Shown here: positions 34,430 to 42,745 of the stretch, piece by piece | How positions within the stretch are numbered: position 1 is the stretch's first letter | Layout of the letters: each line of letters opens with the position of its first letter | From: an uncultured Clostridia bacterium | GTDB taxonomy: Bacteria > Bacillota > Clostridia > Lachnospirales > CAG-274 | Direction: 5' to 3' | Assembly (NCBI GenBank): GCA_947628755.1 | Contig: CANRBC010000008.1 | Span: 40,443-104,442 of the forward strand | Length of the DNA stretch: 64,000 nucleotides | The notes under the pieces: model-generated | Told to the model about the DNA's origin: nothing | The model's input: the letters and a program-made list of their open reading frames with translations, nothing else | Databases searched by the model: none | Made by a program: the position numbers and the translations under genes

Positions 34430-35830
34430 ATGAAATTCAATGATAAACGATTTAAGTACGGTACTTATTCCACGGTAATAACACTTGTGCTTATTGCCAT
34501 ACTTGTGGTATTCAACCTTATAGTGGGCAAATTCAACCGCTCATTTGACTTTACGGGAGAGGACATATTTTCACTTTCCGAGGAAAGCCTTAAGGTACTT
34601 GATACTGTGGATAGTGATATAAACATATACACTCTTTTCTCCACGGCGGGAGACGACGCCATTACAGGCAGAGTAGAGCAGGTGCTTGACCAGTATATTC
34701 AGCACAACTCCCATATAAAGGTGGAAAACAGAGACCTTTATCTTCATCCCGACTTTGCGGGGAAATATTCCTCCGAAACAAATAATGTAGACGTAAACAG
34801 CCTTATAGTTGAGGCAAATGACCGTTTCAGAATAATAAAGTACGAGGACTACTTTAATTCCGAGGGGCGCTTTAGTCTGGAATCCTGTATAACAAGCGCC
34901 ATACAGTATGTAAATATGAGCGTTCAGCCTTCTATATACTATATAACGGGTCACGGTGAGGCGTCTTATGAAAGCTACACCTCCTTAGGCTCTCAGCTTA
35001 AGCTAGCAAATTTCGACGTAAAGACAATAAATCTGCTTGAAAGCGACATACCCGAGGACTGCCGCCTGCTTCTTATAACGCCTACGGCAAGGGATTATTC
35101 GGAAGCCGAGGCAAAGAAGGTATTAAGCTATCTTGCCGACGACGGCAGAGCCTATATGATAATGGGCGGCACGGATACGGCGAGCTTCAAGAACCTGGCG
35201 GGTATAGCCTCCGCTTATGGCATAACTCTTGAACCGGGCTATATATACGAGGGCGACGAGAGCAGATATATGATGTACCCCTATGCGGTGCTGCCACAGA
35301 TACAGGAGCATGATATAAACAAATCTCTCATAAGCAACGGCTATACCGTAGCCACAGTTGCCTGCCAGGCTCTTAACAGAACTGAAATTACAAAGCAGGG
35401 ACTTGAGATAACGCCCTTGCTCACTGCTTCGGACAAGGCGTATATAAAGAAGGAGGGAAATTCCTCCGCCAACAAGGAGGCTGGAGATAAGGAAGGACCC
35501 TTCGACATAGCGGTTGCCGTTACGGACTCTACCTATACGGATAAGGCGCATACAACCAAGCTCATAATAACAGGCGCCAGCTTTTATCTGGCAGAGCCGA
35601 ATACCGACGCTATGGTAAACAACGCCAACTCCACATTTATAGTAAACGGAATAAACTGGCTCAATGATACGGAGGAAAATATATTCATACCAGCAAAGAG
35701 CCTTCAGAATAATTCTATTGTCATAGATGCAGGAACTGCCGGCAGCATAAAGCTCATAAGCTGGGGCATAATACCGGGCATACTCTTTGCCGCAGGCTTT
35801 GTTGTATGGCTTATAAGGAGAAACAAGTAA
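34430..35830 (+). CDS. GldG family protein (ABC_transp_aux)
   Basis: The 466-residue protein has an N-terminal membrane anchor (VITLVLIAILVVFNLIVG, about 14-31), a large extracellular domain of the ABC_transp_aux type (FTGEDIFSLSEESLKVLDTVDS, about 43-64, is the family entry; YYITGHGEASYESY follows) and a C-terminal membrane helix (GIIPGILFAAGFVVWLIRRN). This auxiliary subunit accompanies GldF-like permeases. AGGAGG is upstream. Its stop overlaps the next start. Confidence 0.9.
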   Translation: MKFNDKRFKYGTYSTVITLVLIAILVVFNLIVGKFNRSFDFTGEDIFSLSEESLKVLDTVDSDINIYTLFSTAGDDAITGRVEQVLDQYIQHNSHIKVENRDLYLHPDFAGKYSSETNNVDVNSLIVEANDRFRIIKYEDYFNSEGRFSLESCITSAIQYVNMSVQPSIYYITGHGEASYESYTSLGSQLKLANFDVKTINLLESDIPEDCRLLLITPTARDYSEAEAKKVLSYLADDGRAYMIMGGTDTASFKNLAGIASAYGITLEPGYIYEGDESRYMMYPYAVLPQIQEHDINKSLISNGYTVATVACQALNRTEITKQGLEITPLLTASDKAYIKKEGNSSANKEAGDKEGPFDIAVAVTDSTYTDKAHTTKLIITGASFYLAEPNTDAMVNNANSTFIVNGINWLNDTEENIFIPAKSLQNNSIVIDAGTAGSIKLISWGIIPGILFAAGFVVWLIRRNK

Positions 35831-37239
35831 TGAAAAGAAAGCTAATAATACTTTTGTCAGCCGTTGTAGTGCTTGGATTGTTGCTGGGAGTATATGCGCT
35901 TGTGGGCAGCAAAACCGACGACAGCTCCGAGGAAACGGCAAATAACGATACTTCTATGGAGGCTATGGGCGACAAAATAGCCGATGCCAAGGATATTGAC
36001 AGCTTTACCGTCACAAATGCCAATGGCAGCTTTACATTTAACAAAAAAGGCGGCAAATGGAAGGCGGAGGGCTATGATAACGCCCTCAGTCAGTCAGCGG
36101 TAAACGAAATGGCAGGCGTGCTTTCGGCTCTCTATGCCGAAAGGATTGTAGAGGAAGAGCCAAAGGACATAGCAGTATACGGTCTGGACAAGCCCTCTGC
36201 AGTAGGGAGGTGCAAGGATATAACCGTAAATCTTGGCGCGGTTACTCCCGATAACAAATACTTCTATGTGCAGACGGACAAATCTCCTGCCGTATATATG
36301 GTGGAAACGACCCTTTGCAAAAGCCTTGATTACGGATTTAACGATTTTATAGACAAGTCCGTTCCCAAAATAGACAGGGACAGTATACAGGAGCTTGATA
36401 TAAGGACAAAGGGCAAGGAGGATATATATGTGTGCTCCGACCCGGACAACCCCATAGCAAGGGACTATGCCGAGGCAAACGGACTTGCCACTCTTGTAAT
36501 GGAAAAGCCCGTTTCAAATATGCTTGTATACCCCTATAACCTCCATAATTCCGTGCTTAAGAATATAAATAACCTTAATGTGACCGACCTTGTTGAGCCA
36601 AATCCCAAGGACCTTGCGAAATACGGTCTTGACGACCCTCAGACCCAGGTGAAAATAAGGGATATGGAAAACACCGTTACCCTTAAGGCGGGAAGCAAAG
36701 CGCCTACTGTAAACGATACGGAATATGTATATGTACTTATAAACGACCGCCCCGAGGTGTTCACAATGGATTACAGAAGCGTGGAGCCCTTTATAAACGC
36801 GTCTATTGCCGATTTTTCTGAGAAATTCATAAGCCTTTATCAGCGCTCTAAGGTAAGCTCCATAGACTTTGGCGGCTATAAAATAGAGCTTAAGGAGGAG
36901 GGCGACAACAAGTTCGTACAGGAGGACGGCGTCCTGCGCGATAACAGAAACGCCTATATAAACGGCAAGGCTGTGAACAGAGAGGACTTTACCGACTTCT
37001 ATGAGCAGCTCATAGGCATAGGCTTTGACGATATAGACATGAGCGCAGAGCCAAAGGGCGAGCCGGAGCTTGTTATAACCTTTGTTCTGACTGACAAGAG
37101 CAAGGATACTGCCGAATACTATAACTACAACAGCGATTTTTATGTAGTCAAAAAAGGCGACAGCACATCTATGCTCGTAAATAAACAAACCGTCGCCAGA
37201 GTGCTTAACGAGGCTGAAAAGCTGTGTAGTCAGAATTGA
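35830..37239 (+). CDS. DUF4340 domain protein, ABC exporter partner
   Basis: The 469-residue product has an N-terminal anchor (KLIILLSAVVVLGLLLGVYAL) and extracellular DUF4340 repeats (DSFTVTNANGSFTFNKKGGKW; AVYGLDKPSA; KYGLDDPQTQV). DUF4340 proteins regularly follow GldG-like genes. The ATG at 35830 overlaps the preceding stop (TAATG) and has AAGGAG 9 bases upstream; an earlier ATG at 35806 lies inside GldG without such a site. No terminator is seen after it before the repeat element. Confidence 0.9.
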   Translation: MKRKLIILLSAVVVLGLLLGVYALVGSKTDDSSEETANNDTSMEAMGDKIADAKDIDSFTVTNANGSFTFNKKGGKWKAEGYDNALSQSAVNEMAGVLSALYAERIVEEEPKDIAVYGLDKPSAVGRCKDITVNLGAVTPDNKYFYVQTDKSPAVYMVETTLCKSLDYGFNDFIDKSVPKIDRDSIQELDIRTKGKEDIYVCSDPDNPIARDYAEANGLATLVMEKPVSNMLVYPYNLHNSVLKNINNLNVTDLVEPNPKDLAKYGLDDPQTQVKIRDMENTVTLKAGSKAPTVNDTEYVYVLINDRPEVFTMDYRSVEPFINASIADFSEKFISLYQRSKVSSIDFGGYKIELKEEGDNKFVQEDGVLRDNRNAYINGKAVNREDFTDFYEQLIGIGFDDIDMSAEPKGEPELVITFVLTDKSKDTAEYYNYNSDFYVVKKGDSTSMLVNKQTVARVLNEAEKLCSQN

Positions 37240-37528
37240 ATAAAAAGGTAGGGATATGAAGGAACTGTTGTGTTGGATTTTTGTTTACGCTAGTAGAGTC
37301 GACCCTATCGGCAGCCCAAAGCAGGAGTATTTTTCGTTTGATGAAACGGTTGGGCTGCCACTTCCCCTTCTCTGAAGGGGAAGCTCAGGATTACGGTTTT
37401 CTCATTCCTTAGTTAGTAATAAATGCTAACATTTCACCTTTCCCTCTCTCTAGCCTCCCCTAGCCTTGCAATAAAACGCAACGTGTTTTATTGCAGGCGT
37501 CGGAGGTTTGCTTTTGCTCGCGGCAAAT

Positions 37529-37593
37529 TCAGCACTTTTGCTTTCAGCAAAAGCAAGCCTTACGGCTTGGCGGATAACTTCTTCCGCTGCAAT
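37529..37593 (-). repeat. Nested palindromic element N2 (inverted)
   Basis: Read on the minus strand it runs ATTGCAGCGGAAGAAG to GCAAAAGTGCTGA. It is one of two inverted copies. Confidence 0.8.
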
Positions 37594-37645
37594 GCCAGCC
37601 CTCTCTACAACCCAGCCTCCCCTAGCCCGTCAGGGCGTCGGAGGT

Positions 37646-37704
37646 TTGCATCGGAAAGCTATTCGACAAACCGTAGGTTTGCTTTTGCGAAGCAAAAGTG
37701 CTGA
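37646..37704 (+). repeat. Nested palindromic element N3
   Basis: TTGCATCGGAAAGCTATTCG to GCAAAAGTGCTGA, with hairpins AAACC-gta-GGTTT and CTTTTGCGAAGCAAAAG. Confidence 0.8.
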
Positions 37705-37800
37705 GGAGGGGGACCATTTCAAGTAATGCTTGCATTACGCAGAAATGGTGGAAGGGTCGTTTTAAAATAATTCCATTATGCGTTAAACAATCCCCCAACC

Positions 37801-37854
37801 AAAAAGACTGTCCCATTATGACCTTTTGCCAATGTCATAACGCGACAGCCTTTT
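37801..37854 (-). terminator. Terminator of phnX
   Basis: On the minus strand GGCTGTC and TTATGAC pair with TCATAA and GACAGTC around a short loop, ending in CTTTTT. Confidence 0.75.
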
Positions 37855-37862
37855 GTCTGTAT

Positions 37863-38657
37863 TTATATATCCATTTTATTTTCAAGCTGAGCAATTATGT
37901 AGGGCAGGGATTTAATATTGTCCATAACGTAGTCAGCGCCAGCCTTTTCAAACCTTTCCCGCACACGGGCTCTCTCCGTATCCTTTTCCTCATCGCTTAG
38001 CTTCTGGAAATCCTCATAGGACATACCCATTTCGGAAGAGCCGTCTATAACGCCTGCCGTAATAACGCCTGCGTTTATGCCCTCTTTAATATCGCTTACT
38101 GTATCGCCCACCTTTATAACGGACTTAACAGAGGAGATTCCCAGCTTTTCCATATTCTTGAATATCATATAGGGCAAGGGTCTGCCGTAGCCGTTTACGT
38201 CCTCGGAATTTATCCACAAATCCACTCTTACGCCCTTGCGCCCCGCTATTTCCTCCAGAACGTTCATCATTTCGTGAGTATAGCTTGTGGTAGAGCCTAT
38301 CCATATACCGGATTCCCTTATGGTATCCATAGTCCTCTTTACATATTCCTTGGGCTCGGAGTATTTTTCAAACTTCTTTATTATTATTTGCTCGAAGCGT
38401 CTGCTCAGCTCCATAATATCTCCCTCGTTAGGCTCCATGCCTGTTTTTTCAAACCAGAGCCTTGTAATATCGGGATGACCTATCATTCTTCTGATATGGT
38501 CCTGCTTGTCTATACCCATGCTTCTTCTTGTAAGCGCCTCGTCAATGGTAATGCCGTATTCGGCAAATAGGTCTATAAAGCTCTCAACGGTAGCCATACA
38601 GCCGTAGTCTATAATAGTGCCTGCCCAGTCCAGTATAACAGCTTCAATTTTTTTCAT
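37863..38657 (-). CDS. phnX: Phosphonoacetaldehyde hydrolase
   Basis: PhnX cleaves the C-P bond of phosphonoacetaldehyde, giving acetaldehyde and phosphate. The 264-residue HAD protein has the nucleophile motif LDWAGTIIDYG (Asp about residue 9), the Schiff-base lysine in MGIDKQDHIRRM, the GSTTSYTHEMM loop, GRPLPYMIF and KVGDTVSDIKEG. These together set phosphonatase apart from beta-phosphoglucomutase relatives. No AEP transaminase (phnW) is next to it, so the phosphonate route must be completed elsewhere. GGAGAAC precedes the ATG on the minus strand. Confidence 0.93.
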   Translation of the reverse strand: MKKIEAVILDWAGTIIDYGCMATVESFIDLFAEYGITIDEALTRRSMGIDKQDHIRRMIGHPDITRLWFEKTGMEPNEGDIMELSRRFEQIIIKKFEKYSEPKEYVKRTMDTIRESGIWIGSTTSYTHEMMNVLEEIAGRKGVRVDLWINSEDVNGYGRPLPYMIFKNMEKLGISSVKSVIKVGDTVSDIKEGINAGVITAGVIDGSSEMGMSYEDFQKLSDEEKDTERARVRERFEKAGADYVMDNIKSLPYIIAQLENKMDI

Positions 38658-38696
38658 GGTGTTCTCCTTTTTAATTAGTTGTTCGGTATTAATTTG

Positions 38697-38724
38697 ATTA
38701 TAACATAAATTTGCGGAAATTCAA
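38697..38724 (-). promoter_or_regulatory. Promoter of phnX
   Basis: On the minus strand TTGAAT (38724-38719) and TATAAT (38702-38697) are 16 bases apart. Confidence 0.65.
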
Positions 38725-38792
38725 TTATAATTTAAGCAAAAAAATACCATTGATGTATTGATATGTAAAAGGCGGTATTACAGGCGCTTCCC

Positions 38793-38821
38793 TTGACAAT
38801 AAAGATAAGAGGGGGTATACT
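38793..38821 (+). promoter_or_regulatory. Promoter of murG
   Basis: TTGACA (38793-38798) and TATACT (38816-38821) are 17 bases apart, about 50 bp before the murG ATG. Confidence 0.8.
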
Positions 38822-38871
38822 TATATAAACAGACTTCATATATTTGTTTTATGGAACATGGGAGGAATAGT

Positions 38872-39936
38872 ATGAAGAAAATTGTACTGACAGGCGGAGG
38901 AACGGCAGGTCACGTTACCCCCAACATAGCTCTTATACCCCATTTGCAGAAGGCGGGCTATGACGTATATTATATAGGCAGTAAAGGCGGCATGGAGGAG
39001 GAGCTTATTAAAAAGTGCGGTATTCCCTACTATGGCGTAAGCTCAGGCAAGCTGAGAAGATACCTGGACAAAAAGAATTTCACAGATGTTTTTAAGGTAA
39101 TAAGGGGAATAATGCAGTCCAAAAGGCTTATTAAGAAAATAAAGCCCGACGTTGTGTTTTCAAAGGGCGGCTTTGTGGCTGTGCCTGTGGTAATGGGCGC
39201 TGCTATGAACAGAGTACCCGTAGTTGCTCACGAATCCGACATCACTCCGGGTCTTGCCAATAAGCTGGCTATGCCCTTTGCCAAGGCGGTATGCACTACA
39301 TTCCCCGAGGCAGTAGCTCAAATCAAGGACAAAAAGGGCATACATACAGGCACGCCCATAAGAGAAATGCTTTTTGACGGAGATAAGGAAAAGGGCAAGG
39401 CTCTTTGCGGCTTTGGCGACAACAAGCCTGTAATACTCATAATGGGCGGTTCCCAAGGCTCTGTAAGGGTGAACAATATCATAAGAGCCATAGCTCCCAA
39501 GCTACTTAAGGACTTTAATATCATACACCTTTGCGGCAAGGGCAATTTAAGTCCCAATTTTGAAAATACACAGGGCTATGCTCAGTTTGAATATATATCC
39601 GAGGAGCTTCCCGATTTGTTTGCCCTTTGCGATATTATAGTATCGAGAGCGGGCAGCAACGCTATATGCGAATTTCTTGCTCTCAACAAGCCTATGCTTC
39701 TTATACCTCTGGGTAAGGACGCCAGCAGAGGCGACCAAATCCTAAACGCCCGCAGCTTTGAAAAGCAGGGCTTTGCCCAGGTATGTCTTGAGGAGAATAT
39801 GACAAAAGAGAGCCTTTACAAGCAAATAACAGACCTTTACAGAAACAGGGACAGATATATTTCCGCCATGAAAAACGACGAAACGGCAAACGGCGTCGAG
39901 GAGGTCATGGACGTTATAAAGGCTGCAACAAAATAA
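38872..39936 (+). CDS. murG: UDP-N-acetylglucosamine transferase MurG
   Basis: MurG adds GlcNAc to lipid I to make lipid II at the inner face of the membrane. The 354-residue GT-B protein has the N-terminal LTGGGTAGHVTPNIAL motif, VFSKGGFVAVPVVMGA, VAHESDITPGLANK, LIMGGSQGSVRVNNII and SRAGSNAICEFLALNKP. The ATG at 38872 follows GGAGGAATAGT; an ATG at 38851 lacks a site. It stands alone here, outside a division/cell-wall cluster, with its own promoter. Confidence 0.97.
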   Translation: MKKIVLTGGGTAGHVTPNIALIPHLQKAGYDVYYIGSKGGMEEELIKKCGIPYYGVSSGKLRRYLDKKNFTDVFKVIRGIMQSKRLIKKIKPDVVFSKGGFVAVPVVMGAAMNRVPVVAHESDITPGLANKLAMPFAKAVCTTFPEAVAQIKDKKGIHTGTPIREMLFDGDKEKGKALCGFGDNKPVILIMGGSQGSVRVNNIIRAIAPKLLKDFNIIHLCGKGNLSPNFENTQGYAQFEYISEELPDLFALCDIIVSRAGSNAICEFLALNKPMLLIPLGKDASRGDQILNARSFEKQGFAQVCLEENMTKESLYKQITDLYRNRDRYISAMKNDETANGVEEVMDVIKAATK

Positions 39937-39952
39937 AAATATAAATTTATAT

Positions 39953-39989
39953 GCCCATTGCCTATTTATGAGGAATAAGGTAAATGGGC
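39953..39989 (+). promoter_or_regulatory. Hairpin before the Cu-amine-oxidase-like gene
   Basis: GCCCATT pairs with AATGGGC, and CCTATT with AATAAGG (one bulge). It lies 16 bp after murG and 20 bp before the next ATG; without a T run it may be an mRNA-processing or leader structure or a weak terminator. Confidence 0.5.
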
Positions 39990-40009
39990 GAAAAAAGGAG
40001 GAAAAACAA

Positions 40010-40564
40010 ATGAAAAAGCTAATGGCAGTATTGACAGCTGCAGTAATGATGAGCACAAGCGTATTTGCCGCAGACGTAAACGTAGTGGTAAACGGCACGC
40101 CTATTGAGAGTAAAGGCATTATAATCGACGGCAGAACAATGATGCCCGTAAGAGGAGTATTCGAGGAGCTTGGCTTTGAAGTAAACTGGGACAACGCCAC
40201 AAAGACGGCAACTCTTACAAAGAGCGTTGTTACAGTAAAGATGACTAACGGCGACAAGGGCTTTACCGTTAACGGCAAGGAAATAGTACCCGACGTGCCC
40301 CAGCAGATAGTAGACGGTTCGTTTATGCTTCCCTTAAGAGCCGTTGCCGAGGCAATAGGCGCAAGAGTGAATTGGGACGGCGCGACCTCCACAGCCACTA
40401 TATCCACAGGACTTAAGGTAGAAGGCGTTTTAGATCTTACAGACGACAGCAAGGAAATAAAGGAAAATACTCCCGACCTTTCCGACGCTGTAAGCGTTGA
40501 GATAATAAGCCCCGACGACCCTATTTTCGACAAAGCCGGCGTAAACGAAATCAATCTTGACTAG
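40010..40564 (+). CDS. Secreted copper amine oxidase N-terminal-like domain protein
   Basis: The 184-residue protein has a signal peptide (MKKLMAVLTAAVMMSTSVFAAD) and a Cu_amine_oxidN1 domain with its two repeats: IIIDGRTMMPVRGVFEELGF (about 40-60) and IVDGSFMLPLRAVAEAIGA (about 103-121), each followed by a V(N)WD(N/G)AT(K/S)TAT strand pair. In Firmicutes this domain is a wall- or substrate-binding module and not an oxidase. The same domain occurs in the pectate lyase near 55 kb. The ATG at 40010 follows AAAGGAGG. The acidic C-terminus has no recognised fold. Confidence 0.9.
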   Translation: MKKLMAVLTAAVMMSTSVFAADVNVVVNGTPIESKGIIIDGRTMMPVRGVFEELGFEVNWDNATKTATLTKSVVTVKMTNGDKGFTVNGKEIVPDVPQQIVDGSFMLPLRAVAEAIGARVNWDGATSTATISTGLKVEGVLDLTDDSKEIKENTPDLSDAVSVEIISPDDPIFDKAGVNEINLD

Positions 40565-40612
40565 TAATACCCTTTTGCCCTAATAGGACTTTGCAATCAA
40601 AGGAGATTTAGC

Positions 40613-40888
40613 ATGAATATAAACGATACTCTTGACGCTTTGCTGAAAGCGGCGCTTAAAGACGACGAGCTCAGGGCAAAGCTCCTTGCCACAGAGAACG
40701 GCGGCGACCCTATGGCGGATTTCTGCCGCATAGCCGAGGAGGCAGGCTTTCATATAGATTTGGGAGAATTCTTTGCTCTTAACGAAACAATGTGCAATAA
40801 CCTTCTCAAAAGCACCAACGGCGGCGCTACATATCCCATAGACGACTGGGGCGACGCCTACGGGCAATTTATATCATCTCTTAAGTAA
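40613..40888 (+). CDS. Small Nif11-like protein
   Basis: The 91-residue protein resembles Nif11-like peptides: helix DTLDALLKAALKDDELRAKL, then FCRIAEEAGFHIDLGEFFAL, matching the family's short N-terminal domain. A NGGATYP segment (about residues 68-74) recalls a double-glycine leader boundary, leaving DDWGDAYGQFISSLK after it. Nif11-like peptides include RiPP precursors, but also many stand-alone proteins, and no RiPP enzymes or transporters are seen here. AAAGGAG precedes the ATG. It sits 12 bp before rsmG. Family assignment is tentative and the function unknown. Confidence 0.55.
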   Translation: MNINDTLDALLKAALKDDELRAKLLATENGGDPMADFCRIAEEAGFHIDLGEFFALNETMCNNLLKSTNGGATYPIDDWGDAYGQFISSLK

Positions 40889-40900
40889 GGAACAGTAAAA

Positions 40901-41605
40901 ATGAAGGAATTTGTACAGGAATATCTTAAAAAAGCAGGCATAAATATAGACGAAAAGCAGGCGGCGCAGTTTGAGAAGTACGGAGATATGCTTGTGGAAT
41001 GGAATACCGTAATGAATCTTACGGGCATAACCGACAAAAAGGAAATAGTGATAAAGCATTTTGCCGACAGCACAGTACCTCTCCGCTTTTGTGATTTCAA
41101 GGGGAAAAATGTAATAGACGTAGGCACGGGAGCAGGCTTTCCCGGGCTTCCCCTTAAGATTGCAGAGCCGAAAATGAAAATCACACTTATGGATTCTCTT
41201 GCCAAGAGGATAAATTTCCTCAAGGCAGTGTGTAAGGAAACGGATATAGACGCCGAATATATACACGGCAGAGCCGAGGAGCTTGGGCAGGATAAGGACT
41301 TCCGCGAGGCTTACGATATAGCGGTATCGAGAGCCGTTGCGCCTCTTAACGTGCTTATGGAGTACGCCATGCCCCTTATAAGGAAGGGCGGACTGTTCGT
41401 AGCCCTTAAAGGTCCCGGAGTTTACGACGAAATAGAGCGCTCACGTCATGCCTGTTACGAGCTGGGCGGCAGCATGGCGGATATAAGATTTGCCGAGCTG
41501 CCCGATACGGAGCTTCGCCACAGCATAGTTATAGTGGAAAAGATAAACCGGACACCCGATATATACCCCAGAAGGACAAAGAAAATAGAAAGGAGTCCTC
41601 TCTAA
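40901..41605 (+). CDS. rsmG: 16S rRNA (guanine527-N7)-methyltransferase RsmG
   Basis: RsmG (GidB) methylates G527 of 16S rRNA with SAM. The 234 residues show WNTVMNLTGITD, HFADSTVPL, the SAM motif VIDVGTGAGFPGLPLKI and DSLAKRINFLK, then SRAVAPLNVLMEYAMPL and FVALKGP. In many Firmicutes rsmG directly follows mnmG; here the two are 26 kb apart, showing rearrangement of the cluster. It overlaps the next gene by one base. Confidence 0.97.
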   Translation: MKEFVQEYLKKAGINIDEKQAAQFEKYGDMLVEWNTVMNLTGITDKKEIVIKHFADSTVPLRFCDFKGKNVIDVGTGAGFPGLPLKIAEPKMKITLMDSLAKRINFLKAVCKETDIDAEYIHGRAEELGQDKDFREAYDIAVSRAVAPLNVLMEYAMPLIRKGGLFVALKGPGVYDEIERSRHACYELGGSMADIRFAELPDTELRHSIVIVEKINRTPDIYPRRTKKIERSPL

Positions 41606-42027
41606 TGGAATATAAATGGTATAAAAATCAGCTCCCCGACGACGCGCGCAGCATACGTGAAGAGGTGTTCGTAAACGAACAGGGAGTGCTTCCCGAGGAG
41701 GACTTTGACGGAAGCGACAGACATTGCGAAAGCCTTGTACTGCTGCATGAGGGCATACCCGTAGCCACAGGCAGGATAACGGTAGGCTCAAGGGGAGAAG
41801 CCACAATAGGCAGAATAGCCTGCCTTAAGGCTGAAAGGGGCAAGGGCTATGGCGCTCTTGTCGTAAAGGAGCTTATGAGAAGGTGCGGCGAAAAGGGCTT
41901 TGACCAGGTGTATGTCCACTCCCAGATAAGGGCAAAGGGCTTTTATGAAAAACTGGGCTTTGCCGAATACGGCGACGTGTATATGGAGGCGGGTATCGCC
42001 CATATTAATATGAAGAGAGATATATGA
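41605..42027 (+). CDS. GNAT family N-acetyltransferase
   Basis: The 140-residue acetyltransferase resembles the ElaA/YjcF type. It has the N-terminal SIREEVFVNEQGVLPEEDFDG block, the acetyl-CoA binding IGRIACLKAERGKGYGALVV (split across beta4 and the pyrophosphate loop) and GFYEKLGFAEYGDVYMEAGI. The acceptor is unknown. Its ATG overlaps the rsmG stop (TAATG), so it is co-translated with rsmG, and a good terminator follows. Confidence 0.9.
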   Translation: MEYKWYKNQLPDDARSIREEVFVNEQGVLPEEDFDGSDRHCESLVLLHEGIPVATGRITVGSRGEATIGRIACLKAERGKGYGALVVKELMRRCGEKGFDQVYVHSQIRAKGFYEKLGFAEYGDVYMEAGIAHINMKRDI

Positions 42028-42033
42028 AAATGC

Positions 42034-42061
42034 AAGCCGAGGAAAACCTTGGCTTGTTTTT
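42034..42061 (+). terminator. Intrinsic terminator after GNAT gene
   Basis: AAGCCGAGG and CCTTGGCTT pair fully (one G-T) around AAAA, followed by GTTTTTG. Confidence 0.85.
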
Positions 42062-42070
42062 GCTTTGGAA

Positions 42071-42386
42071 CGACCCTTCAGTCAGCCTCGCTCAAAACTA
42101 TTTGTTACACTTAGCTGTAGCGAGGCTGACAGCTTCATTGCACCGAAGAAGTATCGGACAGCCGCAGGCTGGCTTTGCCGCAGGCAAAGTGCTGAACCTT
42201 CTCTGAAGGGACGCCTTAGGTATACGCTTTCTAAAGGCTTTAATAATGTTGAAAAATTAACTTTATTACTAACTAAGAAATGAGAAGGACATACTCTTGA
42301 GCCTCCCCTTCAGAGAAGGGGAGGTGCCCGCCCAACCATTTCACTTAGCCATAAACAACCTTGAGTTGGGCGGGCGGTAGGGTCGA
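42071..42386. repeat. Composite palindromic repeat, copy 4
   Basis: It starts CGACCCTTCAGTCAGCCTCG and ends GGGCGGGCGGTAGGGTCGA. The left half folds as GTCAGCCTCG...CGAGGCTGAC; the right as CCTCCCCTTCAGAGAAGGGGAGG plus CCCGCCCAA...TTGGGCGGG. One nested element interrupts the CTTCTC...GAAGG hairpin. A remnant with GGAGAGGTGAACTCC follows to about 42490. Confidence 0.85.
42138..42195 (+). repeat. Nested palindromic element N4
   Basis: TTGCACCGAAGAAGTATCGG to GCAAAGTGCTGA, with hairpins CAGCCGCAGGCTG and CTTTGCCGCAGGCAAAG. The corresponding empty site is seen at about 55888-55910. Confidence 0.8.
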
Positions 42387-42630
42387 CTCCAATCTCCCCT
42401 GCAAGGACTGGTCGTATTGCTACGCAATACTGCCCGCTATGCAGCCAAGGAGGTGGCAGCCGTCGGGCTGACGGAGAGGTGAACTCCCATAGCAATCATG
42501 CCCAAATAACCCCGTAAAATTTTGTACAAAACAGCCAAAAAAACCTGTCAAGAAATATTTTTAGGGCAAGCATACAAAAAAAATGGCACATATTTGTGCA
42601 TTAATAAAGAGAATATTTTGAAAAAACAAA

Positions 42631-42659
42631 TTGACTTTTTGACGAAAAGCATTTATAAT
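42631..42659 (+). promoter_or_regulatory. Promoter of the giant SLH protein gene
   Basis: TTGACT (42631-42636) and TATAAT (42654-42659) are 17 bases apart. Confidence 0.8.
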
Positions 42660-42670
42660 CTTAATTGTAC

Positions 42671-42715
42671 AATATTCTTAGGAGAAAGTATGCACATTTC
42701 TCCACTTAGAATATT
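42671..42715 (+). promoter_or_regulatory. Long 5' leader hairpin
   Basis: AATATTCT and GGAGAAA (from 42671) pair with TTTCTCC and AGAATATT (to 42715). It lies at the very 5' end of the expected mRNA, about 30 bases before the ribosome binding site, and probably stabilises the message, as in other S-layer-type mRNAs. Confidence 0.7.
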
Positions 42716-42745
42716 TATTACAAATAAAAAAGGAGGAATTTTAAC

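Larger units (their letters stand above)
37298..37759. repeat. Composite palindromic repeat, copy 3
   Basis: The left end is GTCGACCCTATCGGCAGCCCAA and the right end GTGGAAGGGTCG, so two half-element types are combined. Within are GCAGCCCAA...TTGGGCTGC, CTTCCCCTTCTCTGAAGGGG, CAATAAAACGC/GTTTTATTG and two nested elements, one in each orientation. It fills the gap after the DUF4340 gene; open frames across it are chance products of the repeats. Confidence 0.85.

Noticed and set aside
37423..37816. Open frames of 64-93 codons across the 37.4-37.8 kb gap
   Set aside because: They arise from the composite repeats, appear in several frames and both strands, and have repeat-encoded peptides shared with other copies at 48.8 and 56.1 kb.
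38210..38218. Perfect DnaA box TTATCCACA
   Set aside because: A single copy inside the phnX coding region, without a cluster or AT-rich unwinding element, is not evidence of an origin.
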